This document shows positions 7,491 through 15,157 of a stretch of 20,158 bases of DNA, in pieces. The position numbers and the translations under genes are program-made. Under the pieces are notes generated by a model that saw only the letters and a list, made by a program, of their open reading frames with translations, had not been told where the DNA came from and made no database searches. Within the stretch, counting starts at the first letter, position 1, and every line of letters starts with the position of its first letter. The DNA is from JBLIOB01 sp047639575 (GTDB taxonomy: Bacteria > Bacteroidota > Bacteroidia > Flavobacteriales_D > Parvicellaceae), in the NCBI GenBank assembly GCA_047639575.1, contig JBLIOB010000042.1, forward strand, positions 1 through 20,158, written 5' to 3'.

Positions 7491-10277
7491 ATGGAAGAAG
7501 TACACACCCCCGCAGAAAACAAATCTACTGAAGAGATCCAAAATGCTCAGGCTACGCCTGGTAAAAGGAAGATTTCTAAACGAGCTAGAAGAATAGTCTT
7601 GGTGCTGCTTTGGTTATTTTTATTATCTCCCACATGGGGATTAATTGGTATGATTTGGGTTTCAGGTGCAGACATTCCTTCGTTTGAAGAGCTTGAAAAC
7701 CCTAGAAGTTTGCTTGCATCTACAATCTTTTCTTCAGACAATGTGGAGATGGGTAGATACTTTAGAAAAAACAGAACTACCGTTGAGTATTACGAATTAA
7801 ACCCGGACTTAGTAAATGCCCTGATCGCAACGGAAGACGAAAGATTTAGAGAGCATAGCGGAGTGGACATGCGGGCAACTGGCAGGGTGATCAAAGGAAT
7901 GCTAGCAGGCAACAAAAACACTGGTGGAGGAAGTACGATTTCACAACAATTAGCTAAGCAACTGTTTCCTCGGTCTGCAGGCATTGAAGAAGGAAGCAAA
8001 GTAGAGTTTGCTAAAAGAAAATTCTGGGAATGGATCGTTGCATCGAAATTAGAAAGAAGCTACACCAAGAATGAAATTGTTACGACTTACTTCAATACCA
8101 TTGAATTTTTAAATAATGCTATTGGTATAAAGTCTGCCGCCAGAGTATATTTCAACACTACTCCAGACTCATTAAAACTACACGAATCAGCGATGTTAGT
8201 GGGAATGGCTAAAAACCCGAGTCTATTCAATCCGTTGAGAAGACCTGACACCACCAAGCATAGAAGAATGGTAGTTCTTGGTCAAATGGTGAAAAATGGA
8301 TTCATCGATAGCGCCACTTATTTGGCGACCAAAGACATTCCATTAGGCCTGAGTTATACAAAAGTTGACCATCAAGACGGAATAGGTGCCTACTTCCGAG
8401 AGTCATTAAGAGAAGATGTTCGTGGACTGTTCAGACAATCGGAACACCATTTGTGGATTATTGACACACTTGGATTAGTCGCTGCAAACGAGCGATATTA
8501 TCAAGCCGATTGGCATTATTTAGATGACGGTAAACCAATTCGATTTGACCTACACAAAGCGATTGAAGACAAGAATTTTCAAACAATTACGCTTACTACC
8601 GATTCAACTTTGCAATCCACTTTCTATAAAATGAGGATTCTGGATGTAGAAAATATGGTGAAGGTGGAATTGAGAAAATTTATCTACTCAAAATCAAATG
8701 GAGAGCCATATGATTTATATGCCGATGGGTTGAAAATATATACAACTATAGATTCTCGTCATCAAAAATATGCAGAATGGGCAGTTCAAGAGCATTTAAA
8801 GTCTGAGCTTCAGGCTCAGTTTTTTAAGAATAACGCAAAATGGAGAAACCCTCCATTCTCTAATGATTTGAGCATAGCGCAGATTGATACGATCATGCAG
8901 AATGCGAAAAGAAGGTCGTTGTACTATAAACAACTCACAGGTAAAACATGCATGAATTGTGAGCGTCCTAGAAAATACTTGAAACGGTTTGAAAAAGACG
9001 GGAAGCCATATGTAAGCTGTTTCCATTGTGGCCATGAAGCAGCATTGAAAAATGACGATGAAATTGATGTCATCTTCAACACCCCACACCATACTACGGT
9101 CTTTGATTGGCAATCGAAACGATTTGAAAAAGACACGATCATGAGCCCGATGGATTCTATTCGATATTATAAAAGTTTCCTGCGTGCTGGAATAATGTCT
9201 ATGGATCCGAACACAGGGTTTGTTAAAGCGTGGGTTGGCGGACCTCATTATCGGCACTTTAAATATGATATGGTTAAGAAAGGGAGACGTCAAGTTGGAT
9301 CTACTTTCAAACCATTTGTTTATGCAACTGCAATTCAAAATAAGGTGATTGAGCCTTGTAAAGAATACCCGAACATTGAGTATTGTATCGAAATACCATA
9401 CAATAAGTACAGAAGCAAGATGTGGTGCCCTAGTAATTCTGGTGCAGGTTATGATGGATTACCAACACCTATAAACTATGCACTTGCAGCTTCAATGAAT
9501 AACATTACCGCTGGAGTAATGAAGGAGATTCAGTACCCACAAATGGTACTTGATTTAGTAGGCGGAATTGGATTTGACACTTCGGTCTTAGAGCCTGTAC
9601 CATCTATGGCGCTTGGTGTTTTTGATTTGACAATTTACGAAATGGTAGGAGCGATGAGCACCTTTGTTAATAAAGGCAATTTCATAAAACCGATTTACTT
9701 ATTAAGGATTGAGGATAAAAACGGGACTCCTATTTTCGAAAACATGCCTGAAATGAATGAAGCGATCGAACCTGATGTAGCTTATACTATTTTAAGTATG
9801 ATGAAAGGGGTTACTGCTGGTGTTCGACACCCCTATAAGAAAGCAACTGGAGGAACTGCGCTTAGAATTAGAGGCCGTAAAACGGAAGCAAGACCATACG
9901 CTGGGTTAAAGTACCCAATTGCCGGGAAAACAGGAACAACTCAAAATCAATCAGATGGTTGGTTTATGGGGTTAACTCCAGACATTGTTGCTGGAGTTTG
10001 GGTTGGTGGAGAGGATCGTGCTATTCGATTTAGAAGTTTGAGACTAGGTATGGGTACGAACATGGCGTTGCCAATCTGGGGATACTACATGAATAAAGTC
10101 TACGCAGATTCTACCTTGAACATATCTACATCAGATTTTGATAAACCTACCGGACAGTTGGGCTTTCAGCTAGATTGTAAAATGTATAGACAGAACCAAG
10201 ATGTTGACTGGGATTCTGATGACGCAATTAACAATGCGGAAGAAAGTTATTACGGAGAAATCAATCAAGAAGAATGA
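7491..10277 (+). CDS. Class A PBP paralogue with long linker and zinc-ribbon-like insert
   Basis: 928 residues, about 140 more than its upstream paralogue, with which it aligns throughout. The membrane anchor lies at about 31-55. The GT51 domain has EDERFREHSGVD (Glu115) and GGGSTISQQ (Ser148). The transpeptidase has STFK (Ser604, Lys607), SMN (668-670) and KTGT (813-816). Two extra pieces lie between the domains: about 85 residues at roughly 315-400, containing an aromatic-rich HHLWIIDTLG stretch, and a module at about 485-518 with CMNC (Cys487, Cys490) and CFHC (Cys510, Cys513), a CxxC-x19-CxxC zinc-ribbon pattern. The C-terminus is acidic (DVDWDSDDAINNAEE). Its TGA overlaps the next gene's ATG, suggesting coupled translation. 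Confidence 0.93.
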   Translation: MEEVHTPAENKSTEEIQNAQATPGKRKISKRARRIVLVLLWLFLLSPTWGLIGMIWVSGADIPSFEELENPRSLLASTIFSSDNVEMGRYFRKNRTTVEYYELNPDLVNALIATEDERFREHSGVDMRATGRVIKGMLAGNKNTGGGSTISQQLAKQLFPRSAGIEEGSKVEFAKRKFWEWIVASKLERSYTKNEIVTTYFNTIEFLNNAIGIKSAARVYFNTTPDSLKLHESAMLVGMAKNPSLFNPLRRPDTTKHRRMVVLGQMVKNGFIDSATYLATKDIPLGLSYTKVDHQDGIGAYFRESLREDVRGLFRQSEHHLWIIDTLGLVAANERYYQADWHYLDDGKPIRFDLHKAIEDKNFQTITLTTDSTLQSTFYKMRILDVENMVKVELRKFIYSKSNGEPYDLYADGLKIYTTIDSRHQKYAEWAVQEHLKSELQAQFFKNNAKWRNPPFSNDLSIAQIDTIMQNAKRRSLYYKQLTGKTCMNCERPRKYLKRFEKDGKPYVSCFHCGHEAALKNDDEIDVIFNTPHHTTVFDWQSKRFEKDTIMSPMDSIRYYKSFLRAGIMSMDPNTGFVKAWVGGPHYRHFKYDMVKKGRRQVGSTFKPFVYATAIQNKVIEPCKEYPNIEYCIEIPYNKYRSKMWCPSNSGAGYDGLPTPINYALAASMNNITAGVMKEIQYPQMVLDLVGGIGFDTSVLEPVPSMALGVFDLTIYEMVGAMSTFVNKGNFIKPIYLLRIEDKNGTPIFENMPEMNEAIEPDVAYTILSMMKGVTAGVRHPYKKATGGTALRIRGRKTEARPYAGLKYPIAGKTGTTQNQSDGWFMGLTPDIVAGVWVGGEDRAIRFRSLRLGMGTNMALPIWGYYMNKVYADSTLNISTSDFDKPTGQLGFQLDCKMYRQNQDVDWDSDDAINNAEESYYGEINQEE

Positions 10278-10972
10278 ACAAAGTTGTATCAGACGTTAAA
10301 GCTGCATGTGCAGGAATTGAAAGCGGAATGACTATCATGTTAGGCGGGTTTGGCTTATGTGGGATTCCTGAGAATTGTATTCAGGAGTTAGTAGAATTAG
10401 GCGTCAATGATTTAACGTGTATTTCCAATAATGCAGGAGTTGATGATTTTGGTCTTGGATACTTGTTGCAAGGAAAGCAGATTAAAAAAATGGTTTCTTC
10501 CTACGTTGGTGAAAATGATGAATTTGAACGTCAGATGTTAAGCGGTGAGTTGGAAGTTGAATTGATTCCTCAAGGAACGCTAGCAGAAAGATGTAGAGCA
10601 ACCGGTGCAGGCATCCCTGCTTTCTATACTCCAGCAGGATATGGCACTGAGGTTGCCGAAGGAAAGGAAACTCGGGAGTTTAATGGCAAAATGCACATCC
10701 TAGAAAAAGCATTTGATCCAGATTTTGCAATTGTTAAAGCATGGAAAGGAGATACTCAAGGAAACCTCGTTTTCAAAGGAACTGCCCGAAATTTTAATCC
10801 TATGATGGCAATGGCGGGTAAAATTACCATCGCTGAGGTAGAAGAACTTGTAGAGCCAGGAGAATTAGACCCTAACAACATTCACACTGCAGGCATATTT
10901 GTTCAAAGAATATTTCAAGGAGAAAAGTACGAGAAGAGAATTGAGCAACGGACTGTTAGACCAAAGGTGTAG
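10274..10972 (+). CDS. scoA: 3-oxoacid CoA-transferase subunit A
   Basis: 232 residues, normal length for the alpha subunit of two-subunit succinyl-CoA:3-ketoacid (or acetate/butyrate-acetoacetate) CoA-transferases, which move CoA between succinyl-CoA and acetoacetate in the cytoplasm. Recognised by GGFGLCGIPE (24-33), ISNNAG, LIPQGTLAERCRATGAGIPAFYTPAGYGT and the conserved MAMAGKITIAEVEELVEPGELDP stretch. The start overlaps the upstream PBP stop (ATGA at 10274-10277). Its partner scoB normally follows at once; here 1,307 bp containing a dead gene separates them. Exact acyl substrate cannot be read from sequence. Confidence 0.92.
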   Translation: MNKVVSDVKAACAGIESGMTIMLGGFGLCGIPENCIQELVELGVNDLTCISNNAGVDDFGLGYLLQGKQIKKMVSSYVGENDEFERQMLSGELEVELIPQGTLAERCRATGAGIPAFYTPAGYGTEVAEGKETREFNGKMHILEKAFDPDFAIVKAWKGDTQGNLVFKGTARNFNPMMAMAGKITIAEVEELVEPGELDPNNIHTAGIFVQRIFQGEKYEKRIEQRTVRPKV

Positions 10973-10980
10973 TAAACCCA

Positions 10981-12253
10981 ATGACCCTCACTAATTATTA
11001 CAGCAAAACGGAGAAATAAATTCTCGTTGTTTTGTTTGTACTAATTACAACCTATCTCGTTTTAAGCGCTTTTTTTGTGCCGATCTTACATGATGAAGCT
11101 TCTATATTCTTTATCAATATTGAACAAGGAGAGTTCTTACCGTTCCTTTCTGAATGGGAAACAGGGAATCATTATTTAAATTCTGCACGTTCTATTTTAT
11201 TCGGTAATTTATTTGGAGAAAGTACATTTAGCCTTAGACTGGGAAGCCTTCTTTTCATTCCAATTTCATTCTGAATTACAGGGTTAATGGAATCCGAAAA
11301 ACTCCGCTGGATTTCGTTTTCATGCGTAGTTTGTTCTCAATATTTTATTGAGTTTTTTGCCTTCAGCAGAGGCTACGGAAAGGCCATTTCACTTCTTCTT
11401 GCAAGATTGTATTTTGCAATTAAATTGTTTAAAAACAAGTCGGTAAAAAGTTTATTGGCAAGTTTCGTTCTCCTCACCCTTGCTACATTTTCAAACCTCA
11501 CTTTGCTACTTTGCTTCTCGTTGGTCGTGTTTTATTTGAGCACCGTTATATAATGTTTCTCATTCCAGTTTTTGTAAGTGGGAACGAATCGAAGACTCCG
11601 CATATGCTGCTGTTCTGGAAGAATCAAAGCTGACAGAAAATCTTCCTACTGTTTCAGCTTAGAGCACTTTAAGAAGTAACTGGGCCTATAAACACTATGT
11701 GAATGGTGTCCAGCTGTCCATGGTTGATTCAGATCAATGCCCAGAAGATTTTTGTGATTTTCAAATCGCATACCTTCCTGACTTGGATTCTTTATCAAAG
11801 AATTATACAGAGATAGCTTATTATGAAAACTCACAGCTATCTCTACTCAAAAGGAATCAGCTTTTTAAAAGGGAGCTGAAATCAACAATGTCAATTGACC
11901 TCTGGTTAAAGGATAAATTTGAAAACGGGGTTTTTGAATTAAATGGAGAAGAGCTTGATTCAGGTAATGTATATGATGTGGAGTTCGAATTAAATGTTGA
12001 ATCCAATGGAAGTACTTCAAGAGCTGTAATTGCTATTACAAAAGGCCAGCAGAGTGATTTGTCAAAGGTAAACCATAAAGTGAAATTGAATACGTTAAGA
12101 AAGTATTGGAATGGTGAAGTATGCAAGACTGGATTTATTTTGCAGAAGATTCATGGCAAAGCATTTAATCTGAATGCATTTGTAGATAACCATCATCGTG
12201 ACAAAAACACCAAGATTAAAGGGAATATTTGGCGGTACGAAGTCCTGAAATAG
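10981..12253 (+). pseudogene. Decayed GT-C-type membrane protein gene lying between scoA and scoB
   Basis: Remnants of one membrane glycosyltransferase-like gene. An ATG at 10981 opens a frame broken by TAA at 11017-11019 and TGA at 11272-11274. Across these stops the same frame gives coherent sequence: a hydrophobic N-terminus, PILHDEASIFF (the acidic first-loop motif of GT-C proteins), LPFLSEWETGNHYLNS, FSLRLGSLLF and SQYFIEFFAFSRGYG. This frame ends with TAA at 11551. Sequence resumes one base shifted from about 11575 (ERIEDSAYAAVLEESKLTENLP), is broken again by TAG at 11660-11662, then runs as a soluble C-terminal segment to 12253. The total is about 420 codons with few membrane segments after the third, so central segments appear deleted. 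Not expected to make a working protein. Confidence 0.75.
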
Positions 12254-12261
12254 TAACTTTA
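12228..12261 (+). promoter_or_regulatory. Candidate Bacteroidota-type promoter for scoB
   Basis: TTTG at 12228-12231 and TAACTTTA at 12254-12261, 22 bp apart, resemble the -33 TTTG and -7 TAnnTTTG of the Bacteroidota primary sigma factor, with one mismatch in the -7 box. They lie at the end of the dead gene, about 20 bp before the scoB ATG. An own promoter would make sense given the separation from scoA. Such short motifs occur by chance in A+T-rich DNA. Confidence 0.3.
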
Positions 12262-12279
12262 CAAACAGATAAATAAGAA

Positions 12280-12939
12280 ATGGCAATAGATAAAATCGGA
12301 ATAGCACAACGAATAGCTCAGGAGCTAAGAGACGGATGGTACGTGAATCTTGGAATTGGAATTCCGACATTAATTGCGAATTATATCCCCGAAGGAGTTG
12401 AAGTTGAATTTCAGTCTGAAAATGGAATTCTTGGAATGGGCCCTTTCCCTTTTGACGGTGAAGAAGACGCGGATTTAATCAATGCTGGAAAGCAAACGAT
12501 AACTGCCCTGGACGGAGCTGCTTATTTTGACTCAGCAATGAGCTTTGCAATGATAAGAGGTCAGCACGTTCAGCTTACTGTGCTTGGAGCAATGGAAGTA
12601 TCGGAAAATGGTGATATCGCAAATTGGAAGATTCCTGGCAAGATGGTAAAAGGTATGGGTGGTGCAATGGACTTAGTTGCATCTGCTGAAAACATTATTG
12701 TTGCTATGATGCATACGAACAAGAGGGGCGAGTCTAAACTTCTTCCTTCCTGTTCTCTACCACTTACTGGAGTTAATTGTATTAAGAAAGTAGTTACGAA
12801 TTTAGCGGTATTAGATGTTCTTCCTGAAGGCGGGTTTAAACTTATTGAACGAGCACCGGGCGTTAGCGTTGAAGAAATCATTAAGGCAACTGCAGGCAAA
12901 CTAGTCGTGGAAGGAGAAATTCCTGAAATGTCTATTTGA
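12280..12939 (+). CDS. scoB: 3-oxoacid CoA-transferase subunit B
   Basis: 219 residues, normal length for the beta subunit that carries the catalytic glutamate forming the glutamyl-CoA thioester. SENGILGMGP contains Glu47 at the expected place. Other family stretches are VNLGIGIPTLIANYIP, DLINAGKQTITALDGAAYFDSAMSFAMIRGQH, GAMEVSENGDIANWKIPGKMVKGMGGAMDL and SCSLPLTGV. It should pair with scoA (10274-10972) in a heterotetramer for ketone-body or acetoacetate activation. The ATG start is well supported by alignment with the usual family N-terminus. The coding sequence shows no decay, so it is probably still in use despite the upstream pseudogene. The next gene begins 9 bp after its TGA. Confidence 0.93.
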   Translation: MAIDKIGIAQRIAQELRDGWYVNLGIGIPTLIANYIPEGVEVEFQSENGILGMGPFPFDGEEDADLINAGKQTITALDGAAYFDSAMSFAMIRGQHVQLTVLGAMEVSENGDIANWKIPGKMVKGMGGAMDLVASAENIIVAMMHTNKRGESKLLPSCSLPLTGVNCIKKVVTNLAVLDVLPEGGFKLIERAPGVSVEEIIKATAGKLVVEGEIPEMSI

Positions 12940-12948
12940 TAATTCCTT

Positions 12949-13141
12949 TTGAAGGATCAAGTGAAAGCGCAAAAGGTAGAAAAATACATTCTCTATGGTC
13001 TTATTGTTGCAGCAGCCACCTATTTCATTTACTTAATTCAAATTCGGACTAACACTTTTGGGGGTGGAGATAATTTTGTTCACTTCAGAGTGTCCAGGTA
13101 TGCGTTCGATTATCCAAAATTGTTTATGGATCACTGGGGTA
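12949..13141 (+). pseudogene. GT-C-type membrane protein, N-terminal fragment (split by insertion)
   Basis: First 64 codons of a multi-spanning glycosyltransferase-like protein. It starts at TTG 12949 (or GTG 12961) just after scoB and has a membrane segment at residues 13-32. The acidic first-loop motif follows (GGGDNFVHFRVSRYAF, Asp41), then YPKLFMDHWG. Downstream of that Gly the sequence changes abruptly at 13142 into an inverted-repeat end. The frame's continuation is found at 16181-17420. Joining 13141 to 16189 restores codon AAG (Lys) and a continuous 474-residue frame, giving HWGKPIFTAVSAPF. Without that junction the fragment ends at a stop inside the mini-element. Confidence 0.85.
13134..13141 (+). 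repeat. Left copy of 8-bp target-site duplication CTGGGGTA
   Basis: CTGGGGTA directly abuts the GGTTCTGT end at 13142. The identical 8 bp follow the ACAGAACC end at 16180. It is part of the original GT-C coding sequence (Trp-Gly codons). Confidence 0.85.
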
Positions 13142-13291
13142 GGTTCTGTCGCATTAATTATTTTTTATCGTTTTTCTCCAAAGTTCCTCTTCATCAAAAA
13201 ATATAAACTACGAATAATCAACACTTTAGGTTTTTCCGTTTTTATCAAAAAAGACAAAAACTGGTGGATTATAGATTAATGCGACAGAACC
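13142..13291. mobile_element. 150-bp mini-element with perfect 17-bp terminal inverted repeats
   Basis: GGTTCTGTCGCATTAAT at 13142-13158 is repeated in inverse orientation at 13275-13291. The interior is A+T-rich and carries no transposase remnant I can recognise in any frame. It has the size and shape of a MITE or a heavily internally deleted insertion sequence. Its outer side abuts CTGGGGTA and its inner side abuts CTGTTACA, so it has no target duplication of its own. This fits a role as the left terminus of the larger unit rather than a separate insertion. Confidence 0.75.
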
Positions 13292-13494
13292 CTGTTACAA
13301 TTTTATTAAATCGTAAATTGGACAATGCCACGGTACTTGTAATAGGCTTGAATGGACAGGTTCACCAGAGAAAATCATTAACTGGAAACGAAGTTCAGCT
13401 TGATTTATCAAATCTAGATTCAGGTTTATACATTTGTAAGGTATATGGTAGTAATGGATTATCTGCCCATACTAGAGTGATATTAACAAAATAA
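13292..13494 (+). pseudogene. Orphan T9SS type A sorting domain (C-terminal fragment of a secreted protein)
   Basis: The last ~67 codons of a lost secreted protein. They follow the usual T9SS C-terminal domain pattern: a strand region (RKLDNATVLVIGLNGQ), VQLDLSNLDSGLYICKVYGSNGLSAHTRVILTK and a terminal Lys. The 5' side is replaced by the mini-element ending at 13291. The frame remains open into the inverted repeat (possible GTG 13264 or ATG 13279), but no signal peptide precedes it, so export is not expected. The next gene's TTG start lies one base after its TAA at 13492-13494. It probably marks where the mobile unit cut into its former host region. Confidence 0.75.
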
Positions 13495-13495
13495 T

Positions 13496-14923
13496 TTGAA
13501 GAGGTACTTTATTATATTAGCGATTCTGATGTTTCCTGTTATAGGAATAACGCAAACCTATATAAGTGAATCTTACGAAAGTGGACAATTAGAAGGAGGA
13601 GCTGGAATCATTCAAATTGATGATACAATATTCAGTTTAACTTGGCAGTATGACTTGTCAAAGTACTCGTTGTTGTTAGCAAAAATTGACACAAACGGCA
13701 ATAGAATATTTGAATATTCAATTGCTGATACTGTTGATATGATAGTTGGCTTAAAAGGGTTTTTCGAATTCGGGAATTATTTCATAGGGTATGGACAGAG
13801 TGCAGTAGCTGGCTCACCTACCCCGCTTATTTTTAAATTTGACCGACAAGGAAATGTGCTTTGGCTAAAAAACTCTTTCCCAATCGGGGCACTTCAAGCT
13901 GAGTACGATGGAGGTGTAATTGGAAATGATGATTCAAGTTTCGTCTTTACAGGTACAATAGAAACTTTAAGTAACGGATTTGATGTCCTAGTAGCTAAAA
14001 CAGATACATTTGGAAATATTATCTATGAAGAAACCATTGGAGGTGTTGAACATGAGCAAGGGTATTCAATTGTTAATAGTCTTGATACTGGATATGTAAT
14101 TTCTGGTTACACAAAAAGTACTGATCCCAATGGCAATCACTTAGTTTTAAAAGTTAACGAAAACTGCCAATCAATTTGGCTTCGACAATATGGTACGTCT
14201 ACAGGATTTGAAGGAGGGGTAGTAACAGCAGGAATCAATGGGTACTGGATTTGTGGCACTTGGGATTACTCAGGATCTTTCACATCACACATTTCAAAAT
14301 TAGATAGTCAAGGGTTTATAATTAATAGCCTAATCTTTTCTGATATCGAAATGGAACACTCTAACCTATTTCGAGGAACCGAATTGCCTAATAAAGAATT
14401 TATCGGAATTGGTATTTACAAATCCACTTCTAACACTTTCACGCAAGGGTGGATAATAAAGGTAGATAGCAACTGTAACGAATTATGGAATCGGAAAATT
14501 GATATTAGAACTGCTGATCATTTTCTGAATGATGTTATTATTTCTAATAACTCTACCCTATTGGCGTGTGGCTATGTTGGTCCTGATGGATCTGGGAACA
14601 CTCAGGACTTATGGATTGTTGGAATGGACAGCTTGGGGTGCGACAGCCTTGGATGTCACACATTAGGTATAAGCGAATTTGTAAACTTACCTTTGATTAC
14701 AATATGGCCCAACCCTACTGCCTCAAATTTGAATATTTCATTTGAAAGTCCAGTAATTGGAGTAACAAAAATCTATAACCAAATGGGCCAATTAGTGCAT
14801 TCTCAATTAATCTCAGGTGAAGAAATTAATCTGGACCTTTCTTTCATACTACCAGGAGTTCATCATTTAGTGGTTTCTGTTGGAGGCAGACAGATTAGCA
14901 AGTCATTTATAAAATCCCAATAA
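13496..14923 (+). CDS. Secreted beta-propeller-like protein with T9SS C-terminal sorting domain
   Basis: 475 residues. The signal peptide is MKRYFIILAILMFPVIGITQ, read from TTG 13496; no ATG gives this leader, so TTG is the likely start. Residues about 25-390 contain at least six imperfect repeats of the type K-x-D-x-x-G-N-x-x-W/Y (LAKIDTNGNRIFEY, IFKFDRQGNVLWLK, VAKTDTFGNIIYEE, VLKVNENCQSIWLR, ISKLDSQGFIINS, IIKVDSNCNELWNR), as in propeller-like surface proteins of Bacteroidota. From about residue 400, ITIWPNP (WPNP near 404-407) through KIYNQMGQLVHSQ to QISKSFIK is the type A sorting domain that directs export through the outer membrane and surface attachment or release. It lies within the mobile unit. 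Ligand or enzymatic role unknown. Confidence 0.85.
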   Translation: MKRYFIILAILMFPVIGITQTYISESYESGQLEGGAGIIQIDDTIFSLTWQYDLSKYSLLLAKIDTNGNRIFEYSIADTVDMIVGLKGFFEFGNYFIGYGQSAVAGSPTPLIFKFDRQGNVLWLKNSFPIGALQAEYDGGVIGNDDSSFVFTGTIETLSNGFDVLVAKTDTFGNIIYEETIGGVEHEQGYSIVNSLDTGYVISGYTKSTDPNGNHLVLKVNENCQSIWLRQYGTSTGFEGGVVTAGINGYWICGTWDYSGSFTSHISKLDSQGFIINSLIFSDIEMEHSNLFRGTELPNKEFIGIGIYKSTSNTFTQGWIIKVDSNCNELWNRKIDIRTADHFLNDVIISNNSTLLACGYVGPDGSGNTQDLWIVGMDSLGCDSLGCHTLGISEFVNLPLITIWPNPTASNLNISFESPVIGVTKIYNQMGQLVHSQLISGEEINLDLSFILPGVHHLVVSVGGRQISKSFIKSQ

Positions 14924-15157
14924 ACTGCTGATTTAAAATGGCTTTTTGTCCATAATCGAATACTATTTTATTAACAATTTTAAACACAGCACTTTCTGCC
15001 CAATAAAACAAACTTCAACCTGGTAATTCTTGGCTCAAAAAACTGGCGCTTTTCGAAATGTGAAGTTTGATCTGATGAAGTATGAATTTCTAGCTTACTA
15101 CTCCTACTCTGGTCTGTAGATCAATGAGAAATCTGTAGAATTGAAACTGTCCAAGTT
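14924..15157. other. Non-coding stretch within the mobile unit
   Basis: 234 bp without a credible gene. It contains a perfect 9-bp inverted repeat, CAAACTTCA at 15009-15017 and TGAAGTTTG at 15061-15069, spaced by 43 bp. No T-run follows, so it is not a typical terminator. Short frames such as 15077-15121 end at once and look like noise or decayed gene remains. Confidence 0.4.

Noticed and set aside
8796..9338. 180-codon frame on the minus strand inside the second PBP
   Set aside because: It lies wholly opposite strongly conserved PBP sequence including STFK; no start context or family resemblance.
10964..12258. TAGTAA near both ends of the scoA-scoB insert as a target-site duplication
   Set aside because: Each is the stop codon of the preceding gene with a second stop; six bases of stop-rich A+T sequence are expected by chance, and no inverted ends adjoin them.
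11646..12370. Overlapping minus-strand frames opposite the pseudogene C-terminus and scoB start
   Set aside because: No recognisable protein character, and the plus strand reads as the GT-C tail and scoB.
12949..13206. Free-standing 85-codon small membrane protein
   Set aside because: Sequence after Gly64 is inverted-repeat DNA, and the true continuation is at 16181.
13142..13291. 17-bp inverted repeat as a transcription terminator or attenuator
   Set aside because: The arms are 116 bp apart, are identical to the outer element end at one side and adjoin a target duplication, which fits transposon ends better.
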